49,322 nucleotides of DNA, taken from positions 1 through 49,322 of the forward strand of contig CAJVXP010000016.1 in assembly GCA_913009685.1 (NCBI GenBank), written 5' to 3'. Both the position numbers and the translations under genes were made by a program. Shown here in pieces: positions 25,131-33,504 of the stretch (within the stretch, counting starts at the first letter, position 1; each line of letters opens with the position of its first letter). The stretch is from an uncultured Bacteroidota bacterium (GTDB taxonomy: Bacteria; Bacteroidota; Bacteroidia; Bacteroidales; F082). The notes under the pieces were generated by a model that saw nothing but the letters and a program-made list of their open reading frames with translations, ran no database searches and had not been told where the DNA came from.

Positions 25131-25473
25131 TTCAAGCTTTAAAGTAAAAAAACAGGAATTGACTATTTCCGTTTCAAAGTGTAAATATACATTTTTTTAA
25201 AATGTCACATGTAATCCTTTTCGGGATAGTATTTTTCGTTGAATTGGTTTCCGTTTTTTATCCGGGAAGAGTGGAAATAACCTTTTCATTTATCAAATAT
25301 AAAGGCAGCGACAAAAGCCTGTAATATGCTATTATTACGCATGTTGATTATCAGCTAATTAGGCAAAACAGGTTTGGATTTTCACGAAAAATCGATGTAA
25401 TACGTTTGTCTTTTCACAAAAGATGACGTAAAACCTTAGGCATTTTAAGATACTTCAAACTTTGGGCATTTTG
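25131..25473. other. 343-bp intergenic region, no gene seen
   Basis: AT-rich spacer between leuS and the TetR gene, both minus. On the minus strand near 25175-25183, TACACTTTG is a -7 box with one extra base and could drive the TetR gene. No terminator hairpin for leuS, operator palindrome or RNA gene was found. Confidence 0.5.
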
Positions 25474-28269
25474 TTACCCCACCACCACATTCACAATACG
25501 TCCGGGCACCACAATGATTTTCCGGACGGTTTTGCCATCCAACCAACGTTGTGCCTCTTCGGCAGCCAATACGGCTTTTTCTATCTCCTCTTTGGGCATA
25601 TCCACCGGAAGGTCTAATTTAAAGCGCATTTTTCCGTTAAACGATACCGGATAAGCAAAGCTCTCTTCTTTCAGGTATTTCTCATCATATTCCGGGAAGT
25701 CCACCCGGCTGATGCTGCCAACATGCCCCAGCTTTTGCCATAACTCTTCGGCAAGGTGCGGTGCGTAAGGTTCCAGCAACACAGCCAACGGCTTTAGAAT
25801 TTCACGTTTGTGGCATTTCAGGTCGGTCAGCTCATTCACACAGATCATAAAGGCGCTGACACCCGTGTTGAAAGAAAATCGTTCAATGTCGCTGCGGATT
25901 TTTTTGATGGTTTTGTGTAGTACTTTCAGCTCGGCTTCGCCGGCTTTGTCATCCGTTATGATCAGTTTATCATCGTCGGAGAAGCAGAGCCGCCATAGCT
26001 TTTTCAGGAAACGGAAAACACCTTCAATACCTTTGGTATCCCAGGGTTTGTCCTGCTCAATGGGGCCAAGAAACATCTCGTACAGCCGTAACGTGTCGGC
26101 ACCGTATTTTTCAATCAGATCATCGGGATTTTGGACATTGTGTTTCGATTTGGACATTTTTTCCACTTCGTGGCCACAGATATATTTTCCGTCTTCCAAA
26201 ATAAATTCGGCATTGGCAAATTCAGGCAGCCATTTTTTAAAAGCTTCAATATCCAATATATCGTTGTCCACCATGTTGATATCTACATGCAATGCCTGTA
26301 TTTTGTATTGCTTTCGCAAGTTGTAGGAGACAAACCGGTTGGTGCCCTGAATGCGATAAACAAAACTGGAGCGTCCCTGAATTTTTCCCTGGTTAATCAG
26401 TTTTTGGAACGGCTCGTCCTCACAGGCCAGTCCCAAATCGAACAGAAATTTGTTCCAGAAACGTGAATAAATCAGGTGGCCGGCAGCATGTTCGTCACCG
26501 CCGATATACAAATCCACATTGCGCCAGTAGTGGTTCGCCTCTTTTGAGAAATATTCATTATCGTTGTGCGGGTCCATGTAGCGCAGATAATAGGCACTGG
26601 ATCCCGCAAAACCGGGCATTGTGCTGGTCTCAAGCGGATAACCTTCTTTTGTCTTCCAGTTTTTGGCACGTGCCAGTGGCGGTTCTCCTGTTTCGGTGGG
26701 CAAATATTTATCCACCGGGGGAAGCTTCAACGGAAGCTCTTCTTCCGGCAACGGATAAGGCATATCGTCTTTGTAATAGATTGGAAAAGGCTCACCCCAG
26801 TATCGCTGGCGGCTGAAAATGGCATCGCGCAGACGGAAATTAACTTTTCCAGTGCCGATTCCCATTTCTTCCAGCTTGTCAATAGCGGCACGAATAGCTT
26901 GTTTCACCGGCAACCCGTTTAAGAAATCAGAGTTGACTAAAAACCCCTCTTTGGCATCGTACGATTCTTCCCAATCAGCCGGGTCTGACGCAGTTTCGCC
27001 TTCGGCACAAACAACCTGAACAATTGGAAGCCCGAAATGGCGGGCAAAGGCAAAGTCGCGGCTGTCGTGTGCCGGCACGGCCATAATGGCTCCTGTTCCG
27101 TATCCCGACAACACGTAATCGGCTACCCAGACCGGAATCTCTTTTCCCGTCAGCGGGTTGATGGCATAAGCACCTGTAAATTTTCCGGTAACCTTTTTCA
27201 CCTCCGTCATGCGTTCGCGTTCCGAACGGTTTTTGGCCCATTTTACATAAGCCTCTATCTCCTCTTTTTGTTCAGGGATTGTAATTTTTTCCACCAGCTC
27301 GTGTTCCGGAGCCAGCACCATATAGGTAGCCCCAAACAGCGTGTCCGGACGGGTGGTAAAAACTTCGATCCCACCCATAGCAGCGGCTTCCCCGGCCAGC
27401 TGAAACGACAGCGAAGCGCCTTCGCTCCGGCCTATCCAGTTGCGCTGCATCTCTCTCATCGAGTCGGGCCAGTCCACCATGTTCAGTCCATCGAGCAACC
27501 GTTGGGCATAAGCAGTAATACGCAACGACCATTGTTTCATTAATTTGCGCTCCACCGGGTAACCACCGCGTTCCGACAAACCCTCTTTTACCTCATCGTT
27601 GGCCAGTACCGTTCCCAATGCCGGGCACCAGTTGACCATGGTTTCCGAAAGGTAAGCCAGCCGGTAATGCATCAGCATCTCCTGCTGCTGCTTTTCATCC
27701 ATCTGTTTCCATTGCGCAGCGGTAAACATTTCCACCTCATTACAAGCGGCTTCCACACCGGTATTGCCAGCCGTTTCAAATTGCTTTATCAAGTCTGCCA
27801 GGGGCTCGGCTTTATCGGTTTTCTTATTGTACCACGATTTAAAAAGCTGAATAAATGTCCATTGTGTCCATTTGTAGTAAGCCGGATCGGAAGTACGTAC
27901 CTCGCGGTCCCAGTCAAATGAAAAACCAATCTGATCCAGTTGCTCGCGGTAGCGTTTAATATTTTTCTCCGTGGTTATTTCAGGATGCGTTCCCGTTTGA
28001 ATGGCATACTGTTCTGCAGGCAGCCCGTAAGCGTCGAAACCCATGGGATGCAGCACGTTAAAGCCATGATGTCTTTTGTAGCGCGCGTAAATATCCGACG
28101 CAATATATCCCAAAGGGTGGCCCACATGCAGGCCGGCTCCCGAAGGATAAGGAAACATGTCAAGCACATAGTACTTGGGCTGGTCAAAATTGTTTTCCGC
28201 TTTAAAAGTCTTGTGCTCACGCCAGTACTGCTGCCACTTTTTCTCTATTTCCTGATGATTGTATGCCAT
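25474..28269 (-). CDS. leuS: Leucyl-tRNA synthetase
   Basis: A 931-residue class I aminoacyl-tRNA synthetase charging tRNA-Leu. The HIGH motif appears as HVGH (48-51, in [12 protein letters not shown]) and the KMSKS motif as EKMSKSKHN near residue 700. The CP1 editing domain includes [12 protein letters not shown] and [12 protein letters not shown]. Catalytic-core segments [17 protein letters not shown] and the C-terminal anticodon-binding region are present. Length is somewhat above E. coli LeuS (860) but usual for Bacteroidota. Monocistronic. Confidence 0.98.
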   Translation of the reverse strand: MAYNHQEIEKKWQQYWREHKTFKAENNFDQPKYYVLDMFPYPSGAGLHVGHPLGYIASDIYARYKRHHGFNVLHPMGFDAYGLPAEQYAIQTGTHPEITTEKNIKRYREQLDQIGFSFDWDREVRTSDPAYYKWTQWTFIQLFKSWYNKKTDKAEPLADLIKQFETAGNTGVEAACNEVEMFTAAQWKQMDEKQQQEMLMHYRLAYLSETMVNWCPALGTVLANDEVKEGLSERGGYPVERKLMKQWSLRITAYAQRLLDGLNMVDWPDSMREMQRNWIGRSEGASLSFQLAGEAAAMGGIEVFTTRPDTLFGATYMVLAPEHELVEKITIPEQKEEIEAYVKWAKNRSERERMTEVKKVTGKFTGAYAINPLTGKEIPVWVADYVLSGYGTGAIMAVPAHDSRDFAFARHFGLPIVQVVCAEGETASDPADWEESYDAKEGFLVNSDFLNGLPVKQAIRAAIDKLEEMGIGTGKVNFRLRDAIFSRQRYWGEPFPIYYKDDMPYPLPEEELPLKLPPVDKYLPTETGEPPLARAKNWKTKEGYPLETSTMPGFAGSSAYYLRYMDPHNDNEYFSKEANHYWRNVDLYIGGDEHAAGHLIYSRFWNKFLFDLGLACEDEPFQKLINQGKIQGRSSFVYRIQGTNRFVSYNLRKQYKIQALHVDINMVDNDILDIEAFKKWLPEFANAEFILEDGKYICGHEVEKMSKSKHNVQNPDDLIEKYGADTLRLYEMFLGPIEQDKPWDTKGIEGVFRFLKKLWRLCFSDDDKLIITDDKAGEAELKVLHKTIKKIRSDIERFSFNTGVSAFMICVNELTDLKCHKREILKPLAVLLEPYAPHLAEELWQKLGHVGSISRVDFPEYDEKYLKEESFAYPVSFNGKMRFKLDLPVDMPKEEIEKAVLAAEEAQRWLDGKTVRKIIVVPGRIVNVVVG

Positions 28270-28724
28270 ATTCTAAAAATCTTTTCTTTTGTTATCTTTT
28301 TGAAAATCAATAATCAGCAGTCCAAAAGGTCTCAATATTTTCAAGCTGCGAAATTAACAAAAGAAAGTGAAACTGTTTCTTTGTAAGGCAATTAATATTT
28401 GGCGTGTCCCCACCAGCTTCAGGGGCCACGCTTCGCCGCTTCAGGCGTCCATGCCTGAAGTGAATGCGGAACACGGGGAGTAAAGCATTACAGGGAATAA
28501 ATTCCCTGTCTGTTTAATGAATCGTCCGCCTGGCGGACATTGGGATGGTAGGCTTATGGTATACGACTCTCATAGGTTGCTTGTAAATTTATAGTGTAGC
28601 ACAGGCGGAAGTTAGACTTTCAGGTGACCCGTACCGGGGCAAAGGATAAGAAAAGCGGGACAGGTTATAGTCTCGTAGAGACGGTTCAATAATTGCCGGT
28701 GAATTTATTCAGCGGCAGGCAGGG
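28270..28724. other. 455-bp intergenic region with a hairpin cluster
   Basis: Perfect hairpins: CTTCAGGC/GCCTGAAG (28439-28460), ACAGGGAAT/ATTCCCTGT (28490-28509), GTCCGCC/GGCGGAC (28524-28538) and GTCTC/GAGAC (28670-28682). No coding frame and no tRNA fold. GC is higher than in other spacers. It looks like accumulated intergenic repeat units; part must hold the leuS promoter, but no TAnnTTTG was identified close to the leuS start. Confidence 0.55.
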
Positions 28725-29327
28725 TTATTCACTCTTTCGTCCGGCTTCCACTTTGATATCTTCTAACCATTTCCCAATAGTTACCGGGCTGTATTTTTGC
28801 ATAAGCTGATAAAGTTCTTCAATATCTTCGGAAACGAGCAGGTTGTTGCGGTGTTCGGCGCGGACAAAGCCCTCTTTTACGGAGTGGTCAAAGAACTCCA
28901 GCATTTTATCAAAATATCCGGCAGTATTTAAGATTCCCACCGGCTTGTCCGTCACACGCAACTGGTTGTAAATAAGCACTTCGGATAATTCATCAAATGT
29001 GCCGAAGCCTCCTGGCAACGCAATAAATCCATCGGACATCTCCGCCATTTTCAGTTTGCGTTCAGCCATGCTTTCCACTTGTATTAACCGTGTAAGGCCA
29101 TGGTGAGCCACCTCTTTTTCGATAAGCAATCCGGGCATAACGCCAATCACCTCACAGTTGTTTTCCAGCAGGGTATCGGCGAGAATCTTCATAAGCCCCA
29201 CTTTTGCCCCGCCATAAACGAGACGAATATTATGCTGTACGAAAAATTCGGCAGTTGCCCGGGCAGCCTGTTGATAACCGGGGCTGTTGCCCATGCTGGA
29301 GCCGCAAAAGACACAGATTGTTGTCAT
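28725..29327 (-). CDS. LOG family (TIGR00730) nucleoside monophosphate phosphoribohydrolase-like protein
   Basis: A 200-residue Rossmann-fold protein. The diagnostic motifs are SMAERK (86-91) and PGGFGTFDE (105-113), matching the PGGxGTxxE signature of the LOG/lysine-decarboxylase-like family. Members release a base from nucleoside 5'-monophosphates, including cytokinin precursors in plants; the bacterial substrate is often AMP or unknown. It is not a lysine decarboxylase, despite common older naming. Own -7 box upstream. Confidence 0.93.
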   Translation of the reverse strand: MTTICVFCGSSMGNSPGYQQAARATAEFFVQHNIRLVYGGAKVGLMKILADTLLENNCEVIGVMPGLLIEKEVAHHGLTRLIQVESMAERKLKMAEMSDGFIALPGGFGTFDELSEVLIYNQLRVTDKPVGILNTAGYFDKMLEFFDHSVKEGFVRAEHRNNLLVSEDIEELYQLMQKYSPVTIGKWLEDIKVEAGRKSE

Positions 29328-29344
29328 AAAATTTCTTTTACGCG

Positions 29345-29352
29345 CAAAGGTA
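29345..29352 (-). promoter_or_regulatory. -7 box of the LOG gene
   Basis: TACCTTTG on the minus strand, 17 nt before the ATG at 29327. Confidence 0.55.
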
Positions 29353-29473
29353 GTAAGGAATTGTAACGAAATAACCTAAAAGAAACCTGTTATGAAAATC
29401 CTGCCTTTACCGCGCAACATAAATGGTGCGAAAAAGCAGGCTGAAAGCCGAACCTCATCCCTTCGTCATCACT

Positions 29474-29944
29474 TTATCCCCGCAGGGTAGCCGTCAGTCT
29501 TTTGGGATGAAGAAAAAGGGCAAGCGCATCGGTGGCTTGTTTGCACACCACATCGGCATTATTAAGGGTGGCCACGGCTGCTCCTTCCGCTTGCAGCAGA
29601 ACAATACCCAAAACGGCTTCGGCCAGCATCAGCCGGTCGTTACGGCCATTGCCAATAGCGGCGGTATATTCCGCTCCCAGTTTTTTTACATATTCGCGCT
29701 TGGCTTCGGCCTGATTTTCGTTCGGTAAAATCGTTAACGTGCATGGAAGGTTTTCCAATTCCTGTGCTGCCAGCCCGAAAGTATCAGCCGTTATCACATG
29801 TAATGTAAACTGTTCCGCCAGCAGAATAAGTTTTCCGGCAATACCGGGGAGCAACTTCCCATCAACAGACAGCGTACCATTGTAATCAAAAACCAAATGT
29901 TTGATTTTCAATTGTTTCCATCCGACAACATTAAGCGTCCACAT
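29474..29944 (-). CDS. HAD-superfamily protein with DxNGT motif
   Basis: A 156-residue small HAD protein like those annotated 'soluble P-type ATPase' (COG4087). Motif I is FDYNGTLS with nucleophile Asp20; the second acidic residue of DxDGT is Asn22, and motif II appears as VITADTF. GNGRNDRLML is the metal-binding motif IV. Without the general acid, phosphatase turnover may be reduced. The ATG at 29942-29944 lies 4 nt after the rseP stop; a TTG twelve codons in would give a start nearer to relatives. It is the last gene of the M23-dxr-rseP run. Confidence 0.8.
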   Translation of the reverse strand: MWTLNVVGWKQLKIKHLVFDYNGTLSVDGKLLPGIAGKLILLAEQFTLHVITADTFGLAAQELENLPCTLTILPNENQAEAKREYVKKLGAEYTAAIGNGRNDRLMLAEAVLGIVLLQAEGAAVATLNNADVVCKQATDALALFLHPKRLTATLRG

Positions 29945-29948
29945 ATTT

Positions 29949-31280
29949 TTAATGATTAAAAAGTTTCAGAATGTCGTTTCCGTTGGCGAGAATCAGCAGG
30001 GTGAAAAGAATGACCATCCCCACAATCTGGGCATTCTCCAAAAACTTATCGCTGGGTTTACGGCGGGCAATAATTTCGTAAAGCAGAAACAGCACATGGC
30101 CGCCGTCCAGTGCAGGAATGGGCAAAATGTTCAAAATAGCCAGCATAATCGAAAGAAAAGCCGTCAGCCGCCAGAAACTTTCCCAGTGCCACACTGCCGG
30201 GAAAATATTACCAATGGCAATAAATCCGCCTACATTTTCATAAGCTTTCACTTTGGGCGAAAAAATCAGTCTAAGCTGTTTCAGATAATTACCAATGCCT
30301 GACCAGGTACGTACAAAACCGGCAGGAATAGCCTGGAAAAAAGTGTACTTCTTTTGGTTCAGGTGGAAAAACTTATTGAGGTTGGATTGCGGATAAACGC
30401 CGATAAGCCCATCGCTACCAAGTAGAACGGGCAACCTCAGTGTATCGTTTTCCCTTTTGGCAATAAGAGTAATTTCCTGATTTTTATGTTTTTGTACTGC
30501 CTCACGGAAAGCGCTAAAGTAGAGCAGATACTTCCCGTTAATACCCAGAATAGTATCGCCCACACGCAGGCCGGCTTTTTCGGCCGCAGAATTTTTAGCA
30601 AACTTTCCGGCAACAAACGGAATACGTGGCGAGAGAAAATAAGGGGTCTTTTGTTTGATAAGTTTACTCAGGCTCCCATCCGGGAAATGAATGATTACCT
30701 TTTGGCCATTGCGCAGCACAGTAGCCGTTTGTGCTTCATTCAACACAATTTCGATGTGAATTTTCTGAAAATTTTTAACCTGTTTCCCTCCGATGCTCAG
30801 AATTTTATCACCGTTGCGGAAACCCATACTCTGAGCAAGGCTGTCGGCTACTACGCCATACCTGTTCACCTGCTGTGTCGGCAGATACTCTTCTCCGAAA
30901 TAAGCCAGCAGACCGATGTAAATCACTATTGCCAGCACCACGTTCATGGTAACGCCACCGAGCATGATAATCAACCGCTGCCAGGCAGGTTTTGAACGAA
31001 ACTCCCACGGTTGTGGTGGTTTTTTCATCTGCTCTTTGTCCATGGATTCATCAATCATGCCGGCGATTTTGACATAACCGCCCAACGGCAGCCATCCCAT
31101 GCCGTACTCGGTTCCCTTGTAATTAAATTTGAAAATGGAAAACCAGGGGTTAAAAAAGAGATAGAATTTCTCTACTTTGGTTTTGAATATCTTAGCAGCT
31201 GCAAAATGACCAAATTCGTGGATAATCACCAGAATGGACAAACTCAGCAACAACTGCAACACTTTTATTAAAATAACCAT
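29949..31280 (-). CDS. rseP: RIP metalloprotease RseP (site-2 protease)
   Basis: A 443-residue membrane zinc protease. HEFGH is at residues 21-25 in the first helix, and the third ligand motif NILPIPALDGGHVLF is in a C-terminal helix. Two PDZ-like segments lie between (VADSLAQSMGFRNGDKILSI and KAGLRVGDTILGING). It cuts transmembrane anti-sigma factors or signal peptides within the inner membrane. It follows dxr by 7 nt, the classical pairing in many bacteria. Confidence 0.96.
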   Translation of the reverse strand: MVILIKVLQLLLSLSILVIIHEFGHFAAAKIFKTKVEKFYLFFNPWFSIFKFNYKGTEYGMGWLPLGGYVKIAGMIDESMDKEQMKKPPQPWEFRSKPAWQRLIIMLGGVTMNVVLAIVIYIGLLAYFGEEYLPTQQVNRYGVVADSLAQSMGFRNGDKILSIGGKQVKNFQKIHIEIVLNEAQTATVLRNGQKVIIHFPDGSLSKLIKQKTPYFLSPRIPFVAGKFAKNSAAEKAGLRVGDTILGINGKYLLYFSAFREAVQKHKNQEITLIAKRENDTLRLPVLLGSDGLIGVYPQSNLNKFFHLNQKKYTFFQAIPAGFVRTWSGIGNYLKQLRLIFSPKVKAYENVGGFIAIGNIFPAVWHWESFWRLTAFLSIMLAILNILPIPALDGGHVLFLLYEIIARRKPSDKFLENAQIVGMVILFTLLILANGNDILKLFNH

Positions 31281-31287
31281 ATTTTTT

Positions 31288-32445
31288 TCAACTGTTTTTT
31301 ATAAATTCTTTCGCTTTTATTCTGCAAAGTCTGTCGGTTTCAACATAATCTTCCAAATCAGGCTGCCGGACAAAAGGAAAGGTTTCCATACATTTTTCAA
31401 TCAACGACGAAATTTGTAAAAAACCAATCTGTTTTTGAAGAAAAGCCTCCACAGCTATTTCGTTGGCTGCGTTTAGGATACAAGGCATATTTCCGCCTTT
31501 TTCCAATGCTTCAAAAGCGAGTGCAAGGTTACGAAATTTTTTTATATCAGGTTTCCCGAAGGAGAGGCCTCCTATGGCAGCAAGGTCGAGCCGCTGATAA
31601 TTGTTCTCAAGCCGCAGGGGATAGCTCATGGCAAACTGGATGGGAATGTGCATGTCGGTAGCAGCCAGGAGGGCTTTCACCGAACCATCGGCAAAATAAA
31701 CCAGCGAGTGAATAACCGACTGTGGGTGAATAAGTATCTCTATCTGTGAAGCTTCCAGGCCAAAAAGCCACCGGGCTTCGATAGCTTCAAGACCTTTGTT
31801 CATAAGTGTGGCCGAATCGATGGTGGTCTTGTCCCCCATTTTCCAGGTGGGATGACGAAGCGCTTCTTCAGGAGTAATTTCCGATAAAGTCTCGCGCTTC
31901 CGTTCTAAAAACGGCCCGCCCGAAGCGGTCAGCACCACTTTTTCCACGGGGTTGTCGAACTCCCCCATAAGGCACTGAAAAACAGCCGAATGCTCCGAAT
32001 CAACAGGAATGACAGGAACCCGGTTTTTGGTGGCGGCCTGCATAATCAAATCACCGGCCACCACGAGCGCCTCTTTGTTGGCAATGGCTATCGGTTTCTT
32101 ATTTTTCAGTGCCGCAAGAACAGGCTTCAACGCTTCAAAACCAAGAATCGCCATCACCACGAGGTCGATGCTGTCCATTTCGGTTACCTGAGCAACAGCC
32201 GCTGTGCCGGCATATACTTTTATGCCCTCATCCTGCAGGGCATTGGCAACCTCGGCATAACGGTTTTCATCGCCAATAACCACCACGTTGGGATGAAATT
32301 TTTTTGCCTGTTGTATCAGCAACGAGGTATTTTGGTTAGCTGTCAGAACCTCTACCCGGAAATGCTCTTTTTGTGCTGCTATCACTTCCAGCGTTTGAAG
32401 GCCGATGGAACCGGTTGACCCCATTATGGCTATTTTTTTTATCAT
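31288..32445 (-). CDS. dxr: 1-deoxy-D-xylulose 5-phosphate reductoisomerase
   Basis: A 385-residue enzyme making 2-C-methyl-D-erythritol 4-phosphate, the committed step of the MEP isoprenoid pathway. The NADPH loop GSTGSIGLQT is at 9-18. Active-site segments IPVDSEHSAVFQCL, LTASGGPF, TTIDSATLMNKGLEAIEA and HPQSVIHSLV are complete. It sits 18 nt after the M23 peptidase gene and 7 nt before rseP, so one transcript is likely. Confidence 0.98.
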   Translation of the reverse strand: MIKKIAIMGSTGSIGLQTLEVIAAQKEHFRVEVLTANQNTSLLIQQAKKFHPNVVVIGDENRYAEVANALQDEGIKVYAGTAAVAQVTEMDSIDLVVMAILGFEALKPVLAALKNKKPIAIANKEALVVAGDLIMQAATKNRVPVIPVDSEHSAVFQCLMGEFDNPVEKVVLTASGGPFLERKRETLSEITPEEALRHPTWKMGDKTTIDSATLMNKGLEAIEARWLFGLEASQIEILIHPQSVIHSLVYFADGSVKALLAATDMHIPIQFAMSYPLRLENNYQRLDLAAIGGLSFGKPDIKKFRNLALAFEALEKGGNMPCILNAANEIAVEAFLQKQIGFLQISSLIEKCMETFPFVRQPDLEDYVETDRLCRIKAKEFIKNS

Positions 32446-32463
32446 AAAACAGCTGTCCTTTTC

Positions 32464-33345
32464 TCAGTTAAAATTAATGTAACTTGTTGGGTTCACCGGA
32501 TTGCCGTTATACCAAAGCTCAAAATGCAAATGCGGACCGGTGGATATTTCGCCGGAGTTTCCTGCGATGGCAATAGGTTCGCCTGCTTTCACAAAATCAC
32601 CCTCCTGTTTCAGCAAAACAGCGTTGTGCTTGTAAACCGAAATAAGATTTCCGGCATGCTGAACCGCAATGACATAACCCGTTTCCAGCGTCCAGGCAGC
32701 CATTATTACGGTCCCGTCCAGTACCGATTTGACAGCGTCGTTGTGCGGAGCGACAATGTCGATGCCGTAATGTTTTTCTAACGGGGCAAATTTGGCAGTA
32801 ATGATGCCGTTGAGCGGTTTGAAGAAATTCTGGCTGTAGATTTGGGCATTCCCCATTTCCGGCATAATTTCATTACGAGGGAAGAGATTAAATTTTGTCT
32901 GATTTTCAAAAGAAACCCTTAACATACTATCCTGTGGAGATTTACGGTCGGTGATGGTGTCGTAATTAATAGGCTGCTCCACCAGTTCGGGTGGTGTTTC
33001 AATAATTTCTTTGTTTTCAATAATTCTTTTTATATTTTGGATATAAAGGTTTTTTTGTTGTGCATCAGTCATCAGCGAGTCGGCTATTTTGTTCAGATGA
33101 TAAAGATCATCTTTTTGCTGAACATCGGGATATCCGGGGATATATTCTTTCAGCGGGGTGTAAGCAATTACGAAAAAGGTAAGTGCAACAAATGTAATGG
33201 CCATGCTCAGCAGAAAGATAAACACCTGTATGCGGCTTAGCCGGAAGCTAATGCGTTCTTCGAAAGTTGTTTCGTTGAAAAGCACCAACCGGTATTTGTT
33301 CCGAAGTTTCCGGTACCATTTTTCTTTTTGCGGAGTTGTTTCCAT
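32464..33345 (-). CDS. Membrane-anchored M23 family metallopeptidase
   Basis: A 293-residue LytM-type endopeptidase from the ATG at 33343-33345; an upstream ATG at 33366 overlaps the -7 box. Residues 1-40 are cytoplasmic, 41-63 a membrane helix, then a short coiled region and the M23 domain. Zinc ligands HYGID (His192, Asp196) and HLHFE (His272, His274) are present, so it should be an active peptidoglycan endopeptidase. It heads the operon with dxr, rseP and the HAD gene. Confidence 0.92.
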   Translation of the reverse strand: METTPQKEKWYRKLRNKYRLVLFNETTFEERISFRLSRIQVFIFLLSMAITFVALTFFVIAYTPLKEYIPGYPDVQQKDDLYHLNKIADSLMTDAQQKNLYIQNIKRIIENKEIIETPPELVEQPINYDTITDRKSPQDSMLRVSFENQTKFNLFPRNEIMPEMGNAQIYSQNFFKPLNGIITAKFAPLEKHYGIDIVAPHNDAVKSVLDGTVIMAAWTLETGYVIAVQHAGNLISVYKHNAVLLKQEGDFVKAGEPIAIAGNSGEISTGPHLHFELWYNGNPVNPTSYINFN

Positions 33346-33363
33346 ATCAATTAAATATCTGCG

Positions 33364-33371
33364 CAAAGGTA
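33364..33371 (-). promoter_or_regulatory. -7 box of the M23-dxr-rseP operon
   Basis: TACCTTTG on the minus strand, 18 nt before the ATG. The position where a -33 element would lie falls in the heptamer repeat. Confidence 0.55.
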
Positions 33372-33384
33372 AAAATAACCGCGG

Positions 33385-33430
33385 GAATGTCGAATGTCGA
33401 ATGATGAATGTCGAATGATGAATGACGAAT
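33385..33430. repeat. Heptanucleotide tandem repeat between divergent promoters
   Basis: Six units of GAATGWY in a row: GAATGTC, GAATGTC, GAATGAT, GAATGTC, GAATGAT, GAATGAC, then a partial GAAT. It fills the space between the M23 and porW -7 boxes. Copy number could vary by slipped replication. Confidence 0.8.
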
Positions 33431-33443
33431 AAAGATAAATCAT

Positions 33444-33451
33444 TAATTTTG
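33444..33451 (+). promoter_or_regulatory. -7 box of porW
   Basis: TAATTTTG, 53 nt before the TTG start codon of porW. Confidence 0.5.
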
Positions 33452-33504
33452 CGAGGCGTAAAAATATTTTGTAAGAATTTCAGTTATTTAAGGAAATCGC
33501 CACA

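Noticed and set aside
27037-27543. 168-codon frame antisense to leuS
   Set aside because: Shadow of the editing domain of LeuS.
28660-28700. tRNA T-arm-like GGTTCAA
   Set aside because: No acceptor stem, D-arm or anticodon arm can be folded around it.
33385-33430. CRISPR-like array
   Set aside because: Units are only 7 bp and contiguous with no spacers; it is a simple tandem repeat.
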